Counted from the first letter of the stretch, positions 26,613-35,823 are shown. The stretch is 64,000 nucleotides of DNA from Chitinophagales bacterium (GCA_025056305.1 JANWWJ010000038.1:1-64000), one strand, 5' to 3'. Made by a program: numbers and translations. Notes: generated from the letters alone by a model not told the origin.

Positions 26613-28457
26613 ATGATCCGCCAAGCTGTTTTCATGGGGGCAGTGTTTAGCGTAATTGCAGCTCGAGCGCAATACGAATACATTTACCCGATAAATGGGA
26701 GCAGAAATGAGTTTCCCAATACGACCGTGATTCTGCGGCACGGCGACCCGATCGATCCACGGTCGGTAAATAGCTCATACGTTGAATTCTTCGGAAAGAA
26801 ATCAGGGAAGGTACCTGCCCGAGCCGTGCTTTCTACTGATGGTGTGACCATATGTGTTACCCCCGGGCAGCCTTTTGCATGGGATGATACGGTTTTTGTA
26901 CAGGTGTACGGCGGCTTCCGGACTATTCATGGGGAAGAACTTTCGGATACGTCGTTTTCGTTTCATGTCCGCCGTCAAATGACGGCTGAAGAAGAAAGAA
27001 TACTTGAAGAATACTTTTTAAAATATGATGAGGGGGGGTATTTACGCGATGATCCCGATCGGCAGTCTACATATTTGCCGCCGCCGGCCGAAGCCCAAAC
27101 CCGAGGCAATCCACTTCCGCATGTCATCATCTATGTCAACAACAACCCGGCACCGGGCTACATTTTTTTCAGCCGGACCAGTGGATCGATGGTCATCACT
27201 TCGGAGCAAAGAGGTTATGGCATCATTGATGTGAATGGCGACTCAATTCTTCATGTAGAAAGCAGCTCAGACGGAGCAAATTTTCACCCCAACAAACACG
27301 GGCTGTATACCTTATTCCGACTGAACAAGGGAGTGGACACCACAGTGCTGGTGATGGACCACCAGTTCAACATATTGTACGATGTGCCATGCCGCAACGG
27401 TCTTCGGGCTTCGCAGCACGAACATTTGTTTTTTCCCGACGGCACCAAATGGTTCACCATTTATGATTGGCAACCGGGGTGGGACTTGTCTTCTTACGGT
27501 GGAAACCCAAATGCCATTGTTAATGTGTCGTGGATTCAAAAATTGGATGCCAACAACAACGTCACGTTTCAGTGGCGATCGGATCAGCATTTTTTCATCA
27601 CAGATGCCACGTCTGATATCATGAATACGATTTCTACAGCCACTTTTGATCCTTGGCACATCAATTCTATCTATATAGATAACGATAATAACATCATTGC
27701 GGGCTTTCGCAATATGGATCGGGTGGTTAAGATAAAAGCTTCAACGGGAAAGATCATGTGGCATTGGGGTGGACCCAAATCTGCTTATACTGAAATTCAA
27801 ACGCTCAACGATCCGGATGGCGGATTCAGCCATCAGCATCACGTGCAGCGCATTGCCAATGGAAATATTCTGTTGTTTGACAATGGCAATTTGCATGTGC
27901 CGCCCGTAAGCAAGGCCAAAGAGTATGTTTTGGATGAAGTGAACCTGAAAGCCACATGTGTATGGTATTATCAACATCCTCAAATAAATGGTTTCAATCT
28001 ATATACGCGCAATCAGGGCAGCGTTTTGCGACTGCCCAATGGCAATACCCTCATTGGTTATGGCTTGCCAAACGTTCAGGGCTTGCCCAATGCCATCGAG
28101 ATTGATGCCAATAAAAACGTGGTGTGGATGTTTCGTTTCAAGGATTCTACCGAATACAGCTATCGAATTTATAAGGCAGAGCTTTTGACGGGTACCGGGG
28201 TGGGTATTCAGACTTTTCCGGCGTTGATCTATCCCAATCCATCGGATGGCTTGGTGCGTGTGCGGCTGGCTGAAGCTCTGCAAGGCAGCGTTCAAATCAG
28301 GGTATTCGACCGATTGGGGCGTATCGTGTACAAAGAAACCCGTAGCAGTGTACCCATGCTTTTTGATATGGATTTTGTTGGCCTCAAACCAGGTATGTAT
28401 TATTTCGAATTGCTGCACCAGCAGCAGAGGTGGCAGGCCACCTTTACGGTGCAGTAG
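26613..28457 (+). CDS. T9SS-secreted arylsulfotransferase (ASST)-like protein
   Basis: 614 residues from the ATG at 26613 (MIRQAVFMGAVFSVIAARAQ, a signal peptide). An N-terminal Ig-like domain (about 20-150) precedes a propeller-like region with ASST-family signatures: TFDPWHINSIYIDNDNNIIA, FRNMDRVVKIKASTGKIMWHW, FSHQHHVQRIANGNILLFDN and TLIGYGLPN. Family members transfer sulfate between phenols (PAPS-independent) using an active-site His; candidate residues are in PWHINS or SHQHHV. A T9SS type A domain closes it (IYPNPSDGLVRVRLAE ... GMYYFELLHQ). It would therefore act at the cell surface. Catalytic activity is not proven; many homologues are unstudied. It overlaps the convergent ftcD by 14 bases. 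TAGTTTTT at about 26585 is a weak -7 candidate. Confidence 0.82.
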   Translation: MIRQAVFMGAVFSVIAARAQYEYIYPINGSRNEFPNTTVILRHGDPIDPRSVNSSYVEFFGKKSGKVPARAVLSTDGVTICVTPGQPFAWDDTVFVQVYGGFRTIHGEELSDTSFSFHVRRQMTAEEERILEEYFLKYDEGGYLRDDPDRQSTYLPPPAEAQTRGNPLPHVIIYVNNNPAPGYIFFSRTSGSMVITSEQRGYGIIDVNGDSILHVESSSDGANFHPNKHGLYTLFRLNKGVDTTVLVMDHQFNILYDVPCRNGLRASQHEHLFFPDGTKWFTIYDWQPGWDLSSYGGNPNAIVNVSWIQKLDANNNVTFQWRSDQHFFITDATSDIMNTISTATFDPWHINSIYIDNDNNIIAGFRNMDRVVKIKASTGKIMWHWGGPKSAYTEIQTLNDPDGGFSHQHHVQRIANGNILLFDNGNLHVPPVSKAKEYVLDEVNLKATCVWYYQHPQINGFNLYTRNQGSVLRLPNGNTLIGYGLPNVQGLPNAIEIDANKNVVWMFRFKDSTEYSYRIYKAELLTGTGVGIQTFPALIYPNPSDGLVRVRLAEALQGSVQIRVFDRLGRIVYKETRSSVPMLFDMDFVGLKPGMYYFELLHQQQRWQATFTVQ

Positions 28458-30123
28458 GAGTACTAGTCAGGAACTGTTGAATTCGATCCAACAGTTCTTC
28501 AGCACGCTGCCGAATTTCCTGTTGCAGTTTATCTGCGTGCTGGGCGTATTGTTCGCGCAGAGCTGCATCGGTTAAGCCGGGTAGGTTAATGCGAACATTC
28601 AGCGCAGCGCCTTCAGCCGCCGCTCGAGCACAGCAGACTCCTACACCAACATCGGAAATTGAGTTTGGATTACCTTTTTCCATCATGTTTTGCAGCAGGT
28701 CCAGGGTGTCATTACAGAGTTGCATAACCCGGAGCGGTATTTCGATGGCCTGCTGCGTAGCTTCTTGAATGGCTTTGCTGCGAGCGAGCGCTTCTGCTTC
28801 AGTGGTCTTTGCCATGCCATGGCTGCTGAGCAACTGGTTAAAAGCCTTGGTGTCATCATCAACGAGGAGCAACAAGGCCTGGCGGAGGTGTTGGCCTTTT
28901 TCTGCCCAGTCGCTGTACCATTTCCAGTTGTGCTCGAAATCTCTTTTGTGAGCAGTCAGGTTGGCGACCATTGTGCCCAGGGAAGCTGCCAGCGAACCCA
29001 ATAAAGCAGCTACCGAGCCACCACCCGGAGCGGGCGACTCACGGGCCACTTCTTCTGTAAATGCACCTAGTGACATGTGGGCCAAAGGAGTGGCCGTCAC
29101 TTCGCGTAACCGATATTCTATGATTTTCTTCTGGGGCTCGAACGGGTATAATTCATTTAAGCCCATACTGCGCACGGCTATGGCTATGAGTTCTTTTTCA
29201 CTTAAGCCAGAGCTGCGACGTTGCTTGTGCAGAAAATAGCGGCCGGCATCCAGCATGGCTTGCAAAGGGATCAAACCTACCAGCTCACTGCCCGTCACAC
29301 GCAGACCCCGATCGGCAGCGCTGCGCACACAGGCATCGAAAGCCACATGCACGGGGGTTACTGACAGATCGGTAAGGTTCATGCTTACCTGAGCGATTCC
29401 GTGTTCTTTAAGGTACCAGCCAATGGCTTTCACAGCTTTCAGCCAACCTGGCTGGTGTACATATTCTCCTTTTTCATTTAAGACTTTGCGGCCGGCTTCG
29501 CGAACATCGAAGGCGATGGCATTAGCCCGGCGTACCGAAGTAGTATTCAGATTTACATTGAAAGCCACTAAAAAGTTGCGTGCCCCAATTACCGTTGCTC
29601 CGCTTTGTGGTGGTAGCTCATCAGGTCCGTAATCGGGTTTCCATTCGGGCAGCTTGATTTTTTCAAAAAAACCTTCGTATTCGCCGGCACGAATGACCGA
29701 TAAGCTCTTGCGTCTGGGATCAGGCTGTGCGTGTTCGTACAAGTAAACCGGTATGGCTAATTCTTTACCGACGCGCTCGCCCACACGACGGGCCAGCGCG
29801 GCAGTTTCTTCCATAGTAATGCCGGATATGGGCACAAACGGGCATACGTCAGTAGCGCCCATGCGTGGATGTGCTCCCTTGTGGTGCCGCATATCAATTA
29901 CCTGCTTGGCTGCTTGTATGCCGCGGAAAGCTGCCTCTGCTACCGCTTCCGGCGGTCCAACAAAAGTCACCACGGTGCGGTTGGTATCTCGACCTGAATC
30001 AACATCTAATAAATGCACGCCTTCGACACTGCTTATGGCGTCGGTGATAAACTTGATTTTGTTCGGATCACGACCTTCGCTGAAGTTGGGAACACACTCC
30101 ACCAGAGCTTTCGGTTGGCCCAT
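28444..30123 (-). CDS. ftcD: Glutamate formimidoyltransferase / formimidoyl-THF cyclodeaminase fusion
   Basis: 559 residues. The N-terminal formimidoyltransferase half (about 1-300) shows LVECVPNFSEGRDPNKI, LDVDSGRDTNRTVVTFVG and HKGAHPRMGATDVCPFVP. The cyclodeaminase half (about 345-559) shows ESPAPGGGSVAALLGSLAASL and VDDDTKAFNQLL. It moves the formimino group from formiminoglutamate to tetrahydrofolate and converts it to methenyl-THF, late in histidine breakdown. No hut genes are adjacent, so it may also serve folate one-carbon supply. It has a good promoter of its own and is divergent from rpe. Confidence 0.94.
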   Translation of the reverse strand: MGQPKALVECVPNFSEGRDPNKIKFITDAISSVEGVHLLDVDSGRDTNRTVVTFVGPPEAVAEAAFRGIQAAKQVIDMRHHKGAHPRMGATDVCPFVPISGITMEETAALARRVGERVGKELAIPVYLYEHAQPDPRRKSLSVIRAGEYEGFFEKIKLPEWKPDYGPDELPPQSGATVIGARNFLVAFNVNLNTTSVRRANAIAFDVREAGRKVLNEKGEYVHQPGWLKAVKAIGWYLKEHGIAQVSMNLTDLSVTPVHVAFDACVRSAADRGLRVTGSELVGLIPLQAMLDAGRYFLHKQRRSSGLSEKELIAIAVRSMGLNELYPFEPQKKIIEYRLREVTATPLAHMSLGAFTEEVARESPAPGGGSVAALLGSLAASLGTMVANLTAHKRDFEHNWKWYSDWAEKGQHLRQALLLLVDDDTKAFNQLLSSHGMAKTTEAEALARSKAIQEATQQAIEIPLRVMQLCNDTLDLLQNMMEKGNPNSISDVGVGVCCARAAAEGAALNVRINLPGLTDAALREQYAQHADKLQQEIRQRAEELLDRIQQFLTSTPTAP

Positions 30124-30136
30124 AAGAAAATTTTGC

Positions 30137-30168
30137 CAAAGGTAGAGGGCCTCAGAGGGAGCCGCAAT
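30137..30168 (-). promoter_or_regulatory. Promoter of ftcD
   Basis: On the minus strand: ATTG (30165-30168), a 20-nt spacer and a perfect TACCTTTG (30137-30144), 13 nt before the ATG at 30123. It overlaps the region just upstream of the divergent rpe promoter. Confidence 0.6.
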
Positions 30169-30187
30169 GGAGGCCGAAGGCTTATCC

Positions 30188-30195
30188 TATCTTCG
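30188..30195 (+). promoter_or_regulatory. Candidate -7 box TATCTTCG for rpe
   Basis: One base from TAnnTTTG, 4 nt before GTG 30200 and 7 nt before GTG 30203. It falls inside the longest reading frame of rpe and so argues for the shorter GTG start. Confidence 0.42.
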
Positions 30196-30199
30196 CCAC

Positions 30200-30865
30200 G
30201 TGGTGCAGTTGGCGCCTTCCATCTTGTCAGCTGATTTCACCCGTCTGGGAGAAGTGATATCCATGCTCAACCGCAGTGAAGCAGATTGGATTCACTGTGA
30301 TGTCATGGATGGCCGGTTTGTTCCCAACATTTCTTTTGGCTTGCCGGTGATACAGGCCGTACGTCAAATAGCTACCAAACCTTTGGATGTTCACCTGATG
30401 ATCGTAGAGCCGGAGAAATACCTGCGCGACTTTGCCGATTTAGGTGTCGATATACTGACCGTGCACGTAGAGGCTTGTCCGCATTTGCATCGTGTCGTGC
30501 AAGAAATCCGACAATTAGGACTGCAGGCTGGTGTAGCGCTAAATCCCCACACGCCCATACAATTGCTCAGCGACATTATTCATGAAGTGGACTTGGTTTG
30601 TCTTATGGCAGTCAACCCGGGTTTTGGGGGGCAGGCTTTTATCAAGCATACGTACGAGAAGCTGACGGAGCTGCGGGAATTGATTGTCCGAAAGGAAGCA
30701 AAAGCAAAGATTGAGATTGACGGAGGCGTAGATCTCTCCAATGCGGCTACATTGGCTGCAAAAGGAGCCGATATACTGGTGGCAGGCAACAGTATTTTTT
30801 CTTCCAAAGATCCGATGCAAGCCATTCGCCTGTTGAAACGAACGGCACATACGATTAGCGCGTAA
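30200..30865 (+). CDS. rpe: Ribulose-phosphate 3-epimerase
   Basis: About 221 residues from GTG 30200 (or GTG 30203), giving VVQLAPSILSADFTRLG, which matches where Rpe proteins normally begin; an ATG at 30167 would add 11 unconserved residues and sits upstream of a -7-like box. It interconverts ribulose-5-P and xylulose-5-P in the pentose phosphate path. Evidence: WIHCDVMDGRFVPNISFG (metal ligands and catalytic Asp), DVHLMIVEPEKY, LMAVNPGFGGQAFI (phosphate loop) and IEIDGGVDLSNA (second catalytic Asp). The TonB receptor gene follows 14-17 nt downstream. Confidence 0.94.
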   Translation: MVQLAPSILSADFTRLGEVISMLNRSEADWIHCDVMDGRFVPNISFGLPVIQAVRQIATKPLDVHLMIVEPEKYLRDFADLGVDILTVHVEACPHLHRVVQEIRQLGLQAGVALNPHTPIQLLSDIIHEVDLVCLMAVNPGFGGQAFIKHTYEKLTELRELIVRKEAKAKIEIDGGVDLSNAATLAAKGADILVAGNSIFSSKDPMQAIRLLKRTAHTISA

Positions 30866-30882
30866 AGGCGTTGTAGAAATTG

Positions 30883-33339
30883 ATGATGCGGTTATTGTCT
30901 GGCTTTTTGTTGTTGGCAAGCCTCGAGTTGCAAGCCCAAGAGGCGCAGGTGTATGGAACCGTTCGTGATGATGCGGGAAATCCGTTGCCGGATGTAGCAG
31001 TGCGGGGCAGTGGCACCAAGGTGATTTTCACCAATGAACAAGGAAACTATGAGCTCACCGTAGCCGCAGGTCGTGAAATAGTTGTACAGTTCAGCCACAT
31101 AGGTTATGAGCTCTATGAGCGTCGGTTGACGTTGCAGCCCGGCCAGCGTTTTCCGTTGTATGTGGTGTTGGTGGCCAAGCCATTGGTTATAGACAGCCTT
31201 GTGGTGCGCGATGAAGCCGTGCGGCAAGAAGCAGGCATGACGCGCCTGTCGCCCAAACGGATGGAACTGCTGCCTTCGGCAGCCGGGGGCTTGGAAGCTA
31301 TGCTGCGGATGGTGGGGGCCCAGTCCAGCAATGAACTTTCCTCACAATACTCTGTACGCGGTGGCAATTATGATGAAAATCTTGTATATGTAAATGACTT
31401 TGAAATTTTTCGGCCTTTGCTCATCCGGACATCCCAACAGGAAGGGCTCAGCTTTATCAATCTGCAGTTGGTGGAGCAGGTGCACTTTTCCACCGGCGGC
31501 TTTCAGGCCCGTTATGGGGACAAAATGTCAAGCGTGCTGGACGTGACCTATCGGCGACCTGAGCATTTTTCGGCACAGCTTGAAGCCAGCCTGTTGGGTG
31601 GTGCCGCCAGTGTTGAGGGCGTCGGTTTTCGGAAGCGATTGCGCTATCTGGCAGGAGTACGCTACAAAACCAGCCGCTACCTTTTAGCGACGTTGGATGT
31701 GCGCGGCGAATATCAACCTGATTTTTCTGACGTTCAGGCCAATGTCACCTATGAGTTTTCGCGAAAACTTTCCCTTGAAGCTCTTGGCAACATTTCGACT
31801 AATCGCTTTCGCTTCATTCCAGAAAACCGGGTGACTACGTTTGGAACCATACAACGTACCCTAAGGCTTACCATGTTTTTTGATGGTCAGGAAGTAGACC
31901 GGTATCTCTACGGTATGGGTGGTCTGGCAATTCGCTGGAAACCTCACGAACGGCTCAGTCTGAAGTGGATAAACTCTATATACCGTTCTCAGGAAGCGGA
32001 GACCTACGACCTCATTGGCCAGTATTTTCTCGGTGAAGTCAGCAACAATTTAGGTCAGCAAGATTTTGGGCAGACCCTCTACTATTTGGGCGTAGGTACC
32101 GAACATCAATGGGCTCGCAATTTTTTAACGGCTACCCTATTAAAATCATCGCTTAAAGCGTCTTACACGAAGGGGCAACACACAGTACGGGCCGGTGTGG
32201 ATGTAAGCCGAGAATGGTTTGATGATCAAATTAGCGAGTGGACACGCATGGATTCGGCTGGCTACAGCTTGCCTTACTCCGATGAAGTAATTCTGTTTCA
32301 GGAAGTGATTCGGGCCGCTTATGCCCTAAAGGGTTGGCGCATGGCGGCCTACATGCAAGATACATGGCAGGGCACAAGTCCTTGGACGATCACGGCAGGC
32401 TTGCGAACGTGCTACTGGAGCGTAAATCGGCAGTGGCTGATGAGCCCACGTGTCCAGCTGAGCTATTCACCGATATGGCGCAGCGATGTGGTTTTTCGAT
32501 TTGCTGTGGGCGCTTACGACCAGCCCCCTTTTTATCGTGAATTGAGGGATCTAAATGGACAGCTGCATCCTGAAGTCAGGGCTCAACGTTCCATCCACTA
32601 CCTGGCCGGGCTCGATTTTCGGTTTTTCCTCTGGAACAGACCTTTTGCATTGGTTACCGAGCTATATTACAAACAGCTTTATGAGCTTAATCCATATGAG
32701 TTGGATAATGTACGTATTCGCTACTTCGGAACCAACAATGCTCGCGGCTACGCCACAGGCCTCGACGTGCGGCTCAATGGCGAATTTGTCGCTGGTGCTG
32801 AGTCATGGGTCTCCCTATCGCTCCTGCGCACTCATGAGGATTTGATTGATGATGTAATTTTTGAACTAAAGCCCGCTGATCAGAATCCAGGCAGCGGGCA
32901 GTGGGATACTACAGTCGTTTATCCCGGCTACATTCCACGACCTACAGATCAGCTGGTAAGCTTTGCTTTGTTTTTTCAAGATTACGTACCGGGCAATGAA
33001 CGCTTTAAGGTACATCTGAATTTGTTGTTTGGTACAGGCCTACCTACCGGTCCTCCGGATCACATCCGCGCCCGCGATACCATTCGGCTCGCTCCCTATC
33101 GCCGGGTGGACATCGGCTTTTCGGTGTTGCTGCATGATGCGCAGAAAAGTCAGTTGCCATCGGCTTCGATGTGGCGGCGTGTTCGTTCGGCCTGGTTGAG
33201 TTTAGAAGTATTTAACCTCTTAGGCGTGTCTAATGAAATCGGCTTTACCTGGGTGAAAGACTATACCAACGTGATCTATGCTGTGCCCAACTTTCTTACG
33301 GGTCGCCGCCTCAACTTGCGTCTTCAGATAGCGATTTGA
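30883..33339 (+). CDS. TonB-dependent outer-membrane receptor with regulatory-like N-terminal domain
   Basis: About 818 residues. A signal peptide (MRLLSGFLLLASLELQAQ) precedes a carboxypeptidase-like beta-sandwich (VYGTVRDDAGNPLPDVAVRGSGTK, about 22-110), a plug domain (GMTRLSPKRMELLPSAAGGLEAM ... YSVRGGNYDENLVYVNDFEI) and a beta-barrel ending LTGRRLNLRLQIAI. It should import a ligand across the outer membrane using TonB energy. No SusD-like partner gene follows, so it is not a standard SusCD pair. The ligand is unknown. Three start codons (TTG 30880, ATG 30883, ATG 30886) are possible. Confidence 0.9.
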   Translation: MMRLLSGFLLLASLELQAQEAQVYGTVRDDAGNPLPDVAVRGSGTKVIFTNEQGNYELTVAAGREIVVQFSHIGYELYERRLTLQPGQRFPLYVVLVAKPLVIDSLVVRDEAVRQEAGMTRLSPKRMELLPSAAGGLEAMLRMVGAQSSNELSSQYSVRGGNYDENLVYVNDFEIFRPLLIRTSQQEGLSFINLQLVEQVHFSTGGFQARYGDKMSSVLDVTYRRPEHFSAQLEASLLGGAASVEGVGFRKRLRYLAGVRYKTSRYLLATLDVRGEYQPDFSDVQANVTYEFSRKLSLEALGNISTNRFRFIPENRVTTFGTIQRTLRLTMFFDGQEVDRYLYGMGGLAIRWKPHERLSLKWINSIYRSQEAETYDLIGQYFLGEVSNNLGQQDFGQTLYYLGVGTEHQWARNFLTATLLKSSLKASYTKGQHTVRAGVDVSREWFDDQISEWTRMDSAGYSLPYSDEVILFQEVIRAAYALKGWRMAAYMQDTWQGTSPWTITAGLRTCYWSVNRQWLMSPRVQLSYSPIWRSDVVFRFAVGAYDQPPFYRELRDLNGQLHPEVRAQRSIHYLAGLDFRFFLWNRPFALVTELYYKQLYELNPYELDNVRIRYFGTNNARGYATGLDVRLNGEFVAGAESWVSLSLLRTHEDLIDDVIFELKPADQNPGSGQWDTTVVYPGYIPRPTDQLVSFALFFQDYVPGNERFKVHLNLLFGTGLPTGPPDHIRARDTIRLAPYRRVDIGFSVLLHDAQKSQLPSASMWRRVRSAWLSLEVFNLLGVSNEIGFTWVKDYTNVIYAVPNFLTGRRLNLRLQIAI

Positions 33340-33437
33340 GCAGGGGCGAATGAGGGCAAGGCGATGAATGTGAAATTTTCATCAACAGCGCAGAGATTTG
33401 GTATAAGTTGCCGTATTTCGTGTTCAAACCACCACCT

Positions 33438-33914
33438 ATGGCATTGTCAATTGGCCAGCCAGCGCCTGATTTTACGCTCTACAGTTCCGAAAAACAGCCG
33501 GTGTCGTTAACGGATTTTCGCGGCAAAAATGTTGTACTGTTGTTTTTCCCATTTGTTTATTCCAGTGTCTGCACCAAAGAATTATGTACGGTACAGGAAA
33601 CATTTGGCGCCTACGAACAATTTGGCGCACAGGTTTTAGGCATCAGCGTCGATCCCTTGTTTGCTGCGGCCCGGTTTCGTCAGGAATACAACATCCGCTT
33701 TCCTCTGCTTTCTGATTTTAATAAAGAAGTGACGCGGCGTTACGATGTGCTCTTAGACGAATTCGCATTCGGATACCGCGGCGTGGCGCGTCGGGCAACA
33801 TTTGTGGTGGACAAGAGCGGAATTTTGCGCTATGCAGAAGTACTCGGCTCGCCCGGCGATTTCCCTGATCTCAATCGGCTTGCAGATGCGTTGGCGCAGC
33901 TGCAGGACGAATAG
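33438..33914 (+). CDS. Peroxiredoxin of the AhpC/TSA (AhpE/BCP-like) group
   Basis: 158 residues from the ATG at 33438 (MALSIGQPAPDFTLYSS). It reduces peroxides via a peroxidatic Cys in PFVYSSVCTKELCTVQE; a second Cys four residues later (CTKELC) could be resolving, as in BCP-type enzymes. FAFGYRGVARRATFVVDKSGILRY is the usual C-terminal half. It is cytosolic with no signal peptide. The reductant is not encoded nearby. The 98-bp gap before it shows no clear -7 box. Confidence 0.92.
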   Translation: MALSIGQPAPDFTLYSSEKQPVSLTDFRGKNVVLLFFPFVYSSVCTKELCTVQETFGAYEQFGAQVLGISVDPLFAAARFRQEYNIRFPLLSDFNKEVTRRYDVLLDEFAFGYRGVARRATFVVDKSGILRYAEVLGSPGDFPDLNRLADALAQLQDE

Positions 33915-33921
33915 ATCTATC

Positions 33922-33929
33922 TATGTTTG
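33922..33929 (+). promoter_or_regulatory. -7 promoter box TATGTTTG for the first T9SS paralogue
   Basis: A perfect TAnnTTTG, 17 nt before the ATG at 33947. An ATG at 33923 lies inside the box and is therefore not the start. Confidence 0.5.
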
Positions 33930-33946
33930 TATCAAAATTTGTACCC

Positions 33947-34849
33947 ATGAAAGGGCTTAAAATTTTCGGAACAGCGATTTTGGGTATCTGGACGGCCGCA
34001 GGGGCACAAACCGTAGTGCCAAATGCAGGTATGGAAGAGTGGAATAACCTTGTTGTGTATGAAGAACCCAAATCGTGGGCTACGCCCAACGCTTTGGTCG
34101 CGGCCTTAGGGCTTAAGGTGGTGGAAAAGAGCACAGATGCGGTGGGCGGGCAATATGCAGCGAAGCTGACCTCAGCATTTTTGCCCACCTTTAACGTCAC
34201 TGTGCCCGGAGCCATGAGCACCGGCACTTTGGACGTCAGCAATCCCAACAATCCAACGTTTCGCGGAGGGTTTAAGCTTAATTCTCCAGATGCCGTTGCG
34301 GTAATCGGTCATTACAAATATTTGCCTGTGGGCAATGACAGTTGCATGATTTATGCTATTAAAACACGTTGGAATATTGCTGCTGCCAAGCGAGATACGG
34401 TTGCAGTTTCTTATTTCACCAGCGGTGCAAAGACATCGTATACCTTTTTTGTGGCTCCTTTTGTGGTGCTTATGCCCGGCGTAACGGCCGATAGCGCCAA
34501 CATCATCGTATCGTCGTCGGCTGATGTAACCTCTGCACAGCCCGGAAGTGTGCTGTTTCTCGACAATATTGACTTTACAAACAACGTAGGCATAGCTGAC
34601 TTATCCTCCGATATCCGGCTACCTGCATTGATTACGCATCAGCAGCCTGCCTGCATTACTATTCCCGAGGCGTTTCGAAGCGGATTACTTCAGGTGATAT
34701 CCACAACAGGGCAACTGATTTTGCAGCAGGAATTGGACCCTCAACATAGTACGGTTACTGTCGAAGCCTTGAAACCGGGCTTTTATTTTGTCTTGTTGAA
34801 AGATGCTATGGAAGGGCGCGCAGTGGTAATGCGGTGGATTTCATACTGA
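33947..34849 (+). CDS. T9SS-secreted PCMD-like protein, first of two paralogues
   Basis: 300 residues with a signal peptide (MKGLKIFGTAILGIWTAAGAQ). The body (VVPNAGMEEWNN...EEPKSWATPN ... VGGQYAAKLTS ... PGAMSTGTLDV ... FRGGFKLNSPDAVAVIGHYKYLP ... LFLDNIDFTN) has the layout of the 'putative carbohydrate metabolism' (PCMD) beta-sandwich, a jelly-roll-like fold. The last 70 residues or so are a T9SS-type sorting domain (GLLQVISTTGQLILQQ ... KPGFYFVLLKD) without the YPNP start. It is paralogous to the next gene, 70 bp downstream. The ligand is unknown; carbohydrate binding is inferred from fold. Confidence 0.75.
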   Translation: MKGLKIFGTAILGIWTAAGAQTVVPNAGMEEWNNLVVYEEPKSWATPNALVAALGLKVVEKSTDAVGGQYAAKLTSAFLPTFNVTVPGAMSTGTLDVSNPNNPTFRGGFKLNSPDAVAVIGHYKYLPVGNDSCMIYAIKTRWNIAAAKRDTVAVSYFTSGAKTSYTFFVAPFVVLMPGVTADSANIIVSSSADVTSAQPGSVLFLDNIDFTNNVGIADLSSDIRLPALITHQQPACITIPEAFRSGLLQVISTTGQLILQQELDPQHSTVTVEALKPGFYFVLLKDAMEGRAVVMRWISY

Positions 34850-34917
34850 CAAAATTTGTTCATGAAGTTGTTTGACTTGCGCATATGAACGTTGGCAGTC
34901 GTGCCTTCTGGCTTCAT

Positions 34918-35823
34918 ATGCAAAAAATGAGTAAGGCAACAGTTGTTTTGCTCCTGGTGGCGCATGCTTTCTCCATAGTCGTAGAGGGACAGATTATACC
35001 CAATTCTAGTTTCGAAAATTGGATTTTCAATGGCTCATGGGAAGACCCGCAGGGCTGGGGCACACCCAATGGTACAACATTTATTATGGGTTTTTCTACA
35101 GTAACCAAGTCGAATACAGTGGTGGTCGGCAATTATTCGGTAAAGCTGGCCACCCGCAGCCAAGCTAATTTGGTCGTACCGGGTGTTATCGCCACCGGCT
35201 CGGTGGACGTATTTGCCTCTGTGTTCAAGGGAGGCTTTGCGCTGACCGACTCATTTAAATTCCTGACGGGTTTTTATCGTTACATTACCGACACATCTAT
35301 TAGCGATCTTGATTCGGCGTTAATTCTCAGCTATCTGTGGCGTTGGAATGCGGCACTCGGAAAACGTGATACGGTGGCAAAAGCCTACTTTCTGGCCCCT
35401 TACGCCGGTACTTTCAAACCATTTACCATCAGTTATCAATACAACGCTTCGGTCAAACCCGACTCTGGCATCATTGTTATTGCTTCAACAAAAAACTTAA
35501 AACAACCCAAGCCTTCAGGCACCCTCTGGATTGATCATTTGGAATTTTCTAACCATGTAGGCATAGCTCATCCTCAGCACGCAGTAAAAGTTTTTGTGTT
35601 GCCCAATCCTGTTTCCACGATGTTGCAGATTGTTGTTCCGCACGTGGAAGCAATCCCTTCATTTTGCCTTTACACCGTTAACGGTCAGCAAATAGCTGGT
35701 TTTACTCACGTGCGGAATTCTTTGTTGCTACCGGTATTGCATGAGGGCATTTATTTCTACAAGATGCAATTAGCTTCTGGTGACGTAGTTGCCGGAAAGC
35801 TTTTCATAAAACATCCGGACTAG
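34918..35823 (+). CDS. T9SS-secreted PCMD-like protein, second of two paralogues
   Basis: About 301 residues from the ATG at 34918 or 34927; the signal peptide includes KATVVLLLVAHAFSIVVEGQ. It repeats the pattern of its neighbour in the same order: IIPNSSFENWIF, DPQGWGTPNG, GNYSVKLATRS, PGVIATGSVDV, FKGGFALTDSFKFLTGFYRYI and LWIDHLEFSNHVGIA. It ends in a clearer T9SS domain (VFVLPNPVSTMLQIVVP ... GIYFYKMQLASG). The pair arose by tandem duplication. No function is established; both products should be surface-exposed or released. Confidence 0.75.
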   Translation: MQKMSKATVVLLLVAHAFSIVVEGQIIPNSSFENWIFNGSWEDPQGWGTPNGTTFIMGFSTVTKSNTVVVGNYSVKLATRSQANLVVPGVIATGSVDVFASVFKGGFALTDSFKFLTGFYRYITDTSISDLDSALILSYLWRWNAALGKRDTVAKAYFLAPYAGTFKPFTISYQYNASVKPDSGIIVIASTKNLKQPKPSGTLWIDHLEFSNHVGIAHPQHAVKVFVLPNPVSTMLQIVVPHVEAIPSFCLYTVNGQQIAGFTHVRNSLLLPVLHEGIYFYKMQLASGDVVAGKLFIKHPD

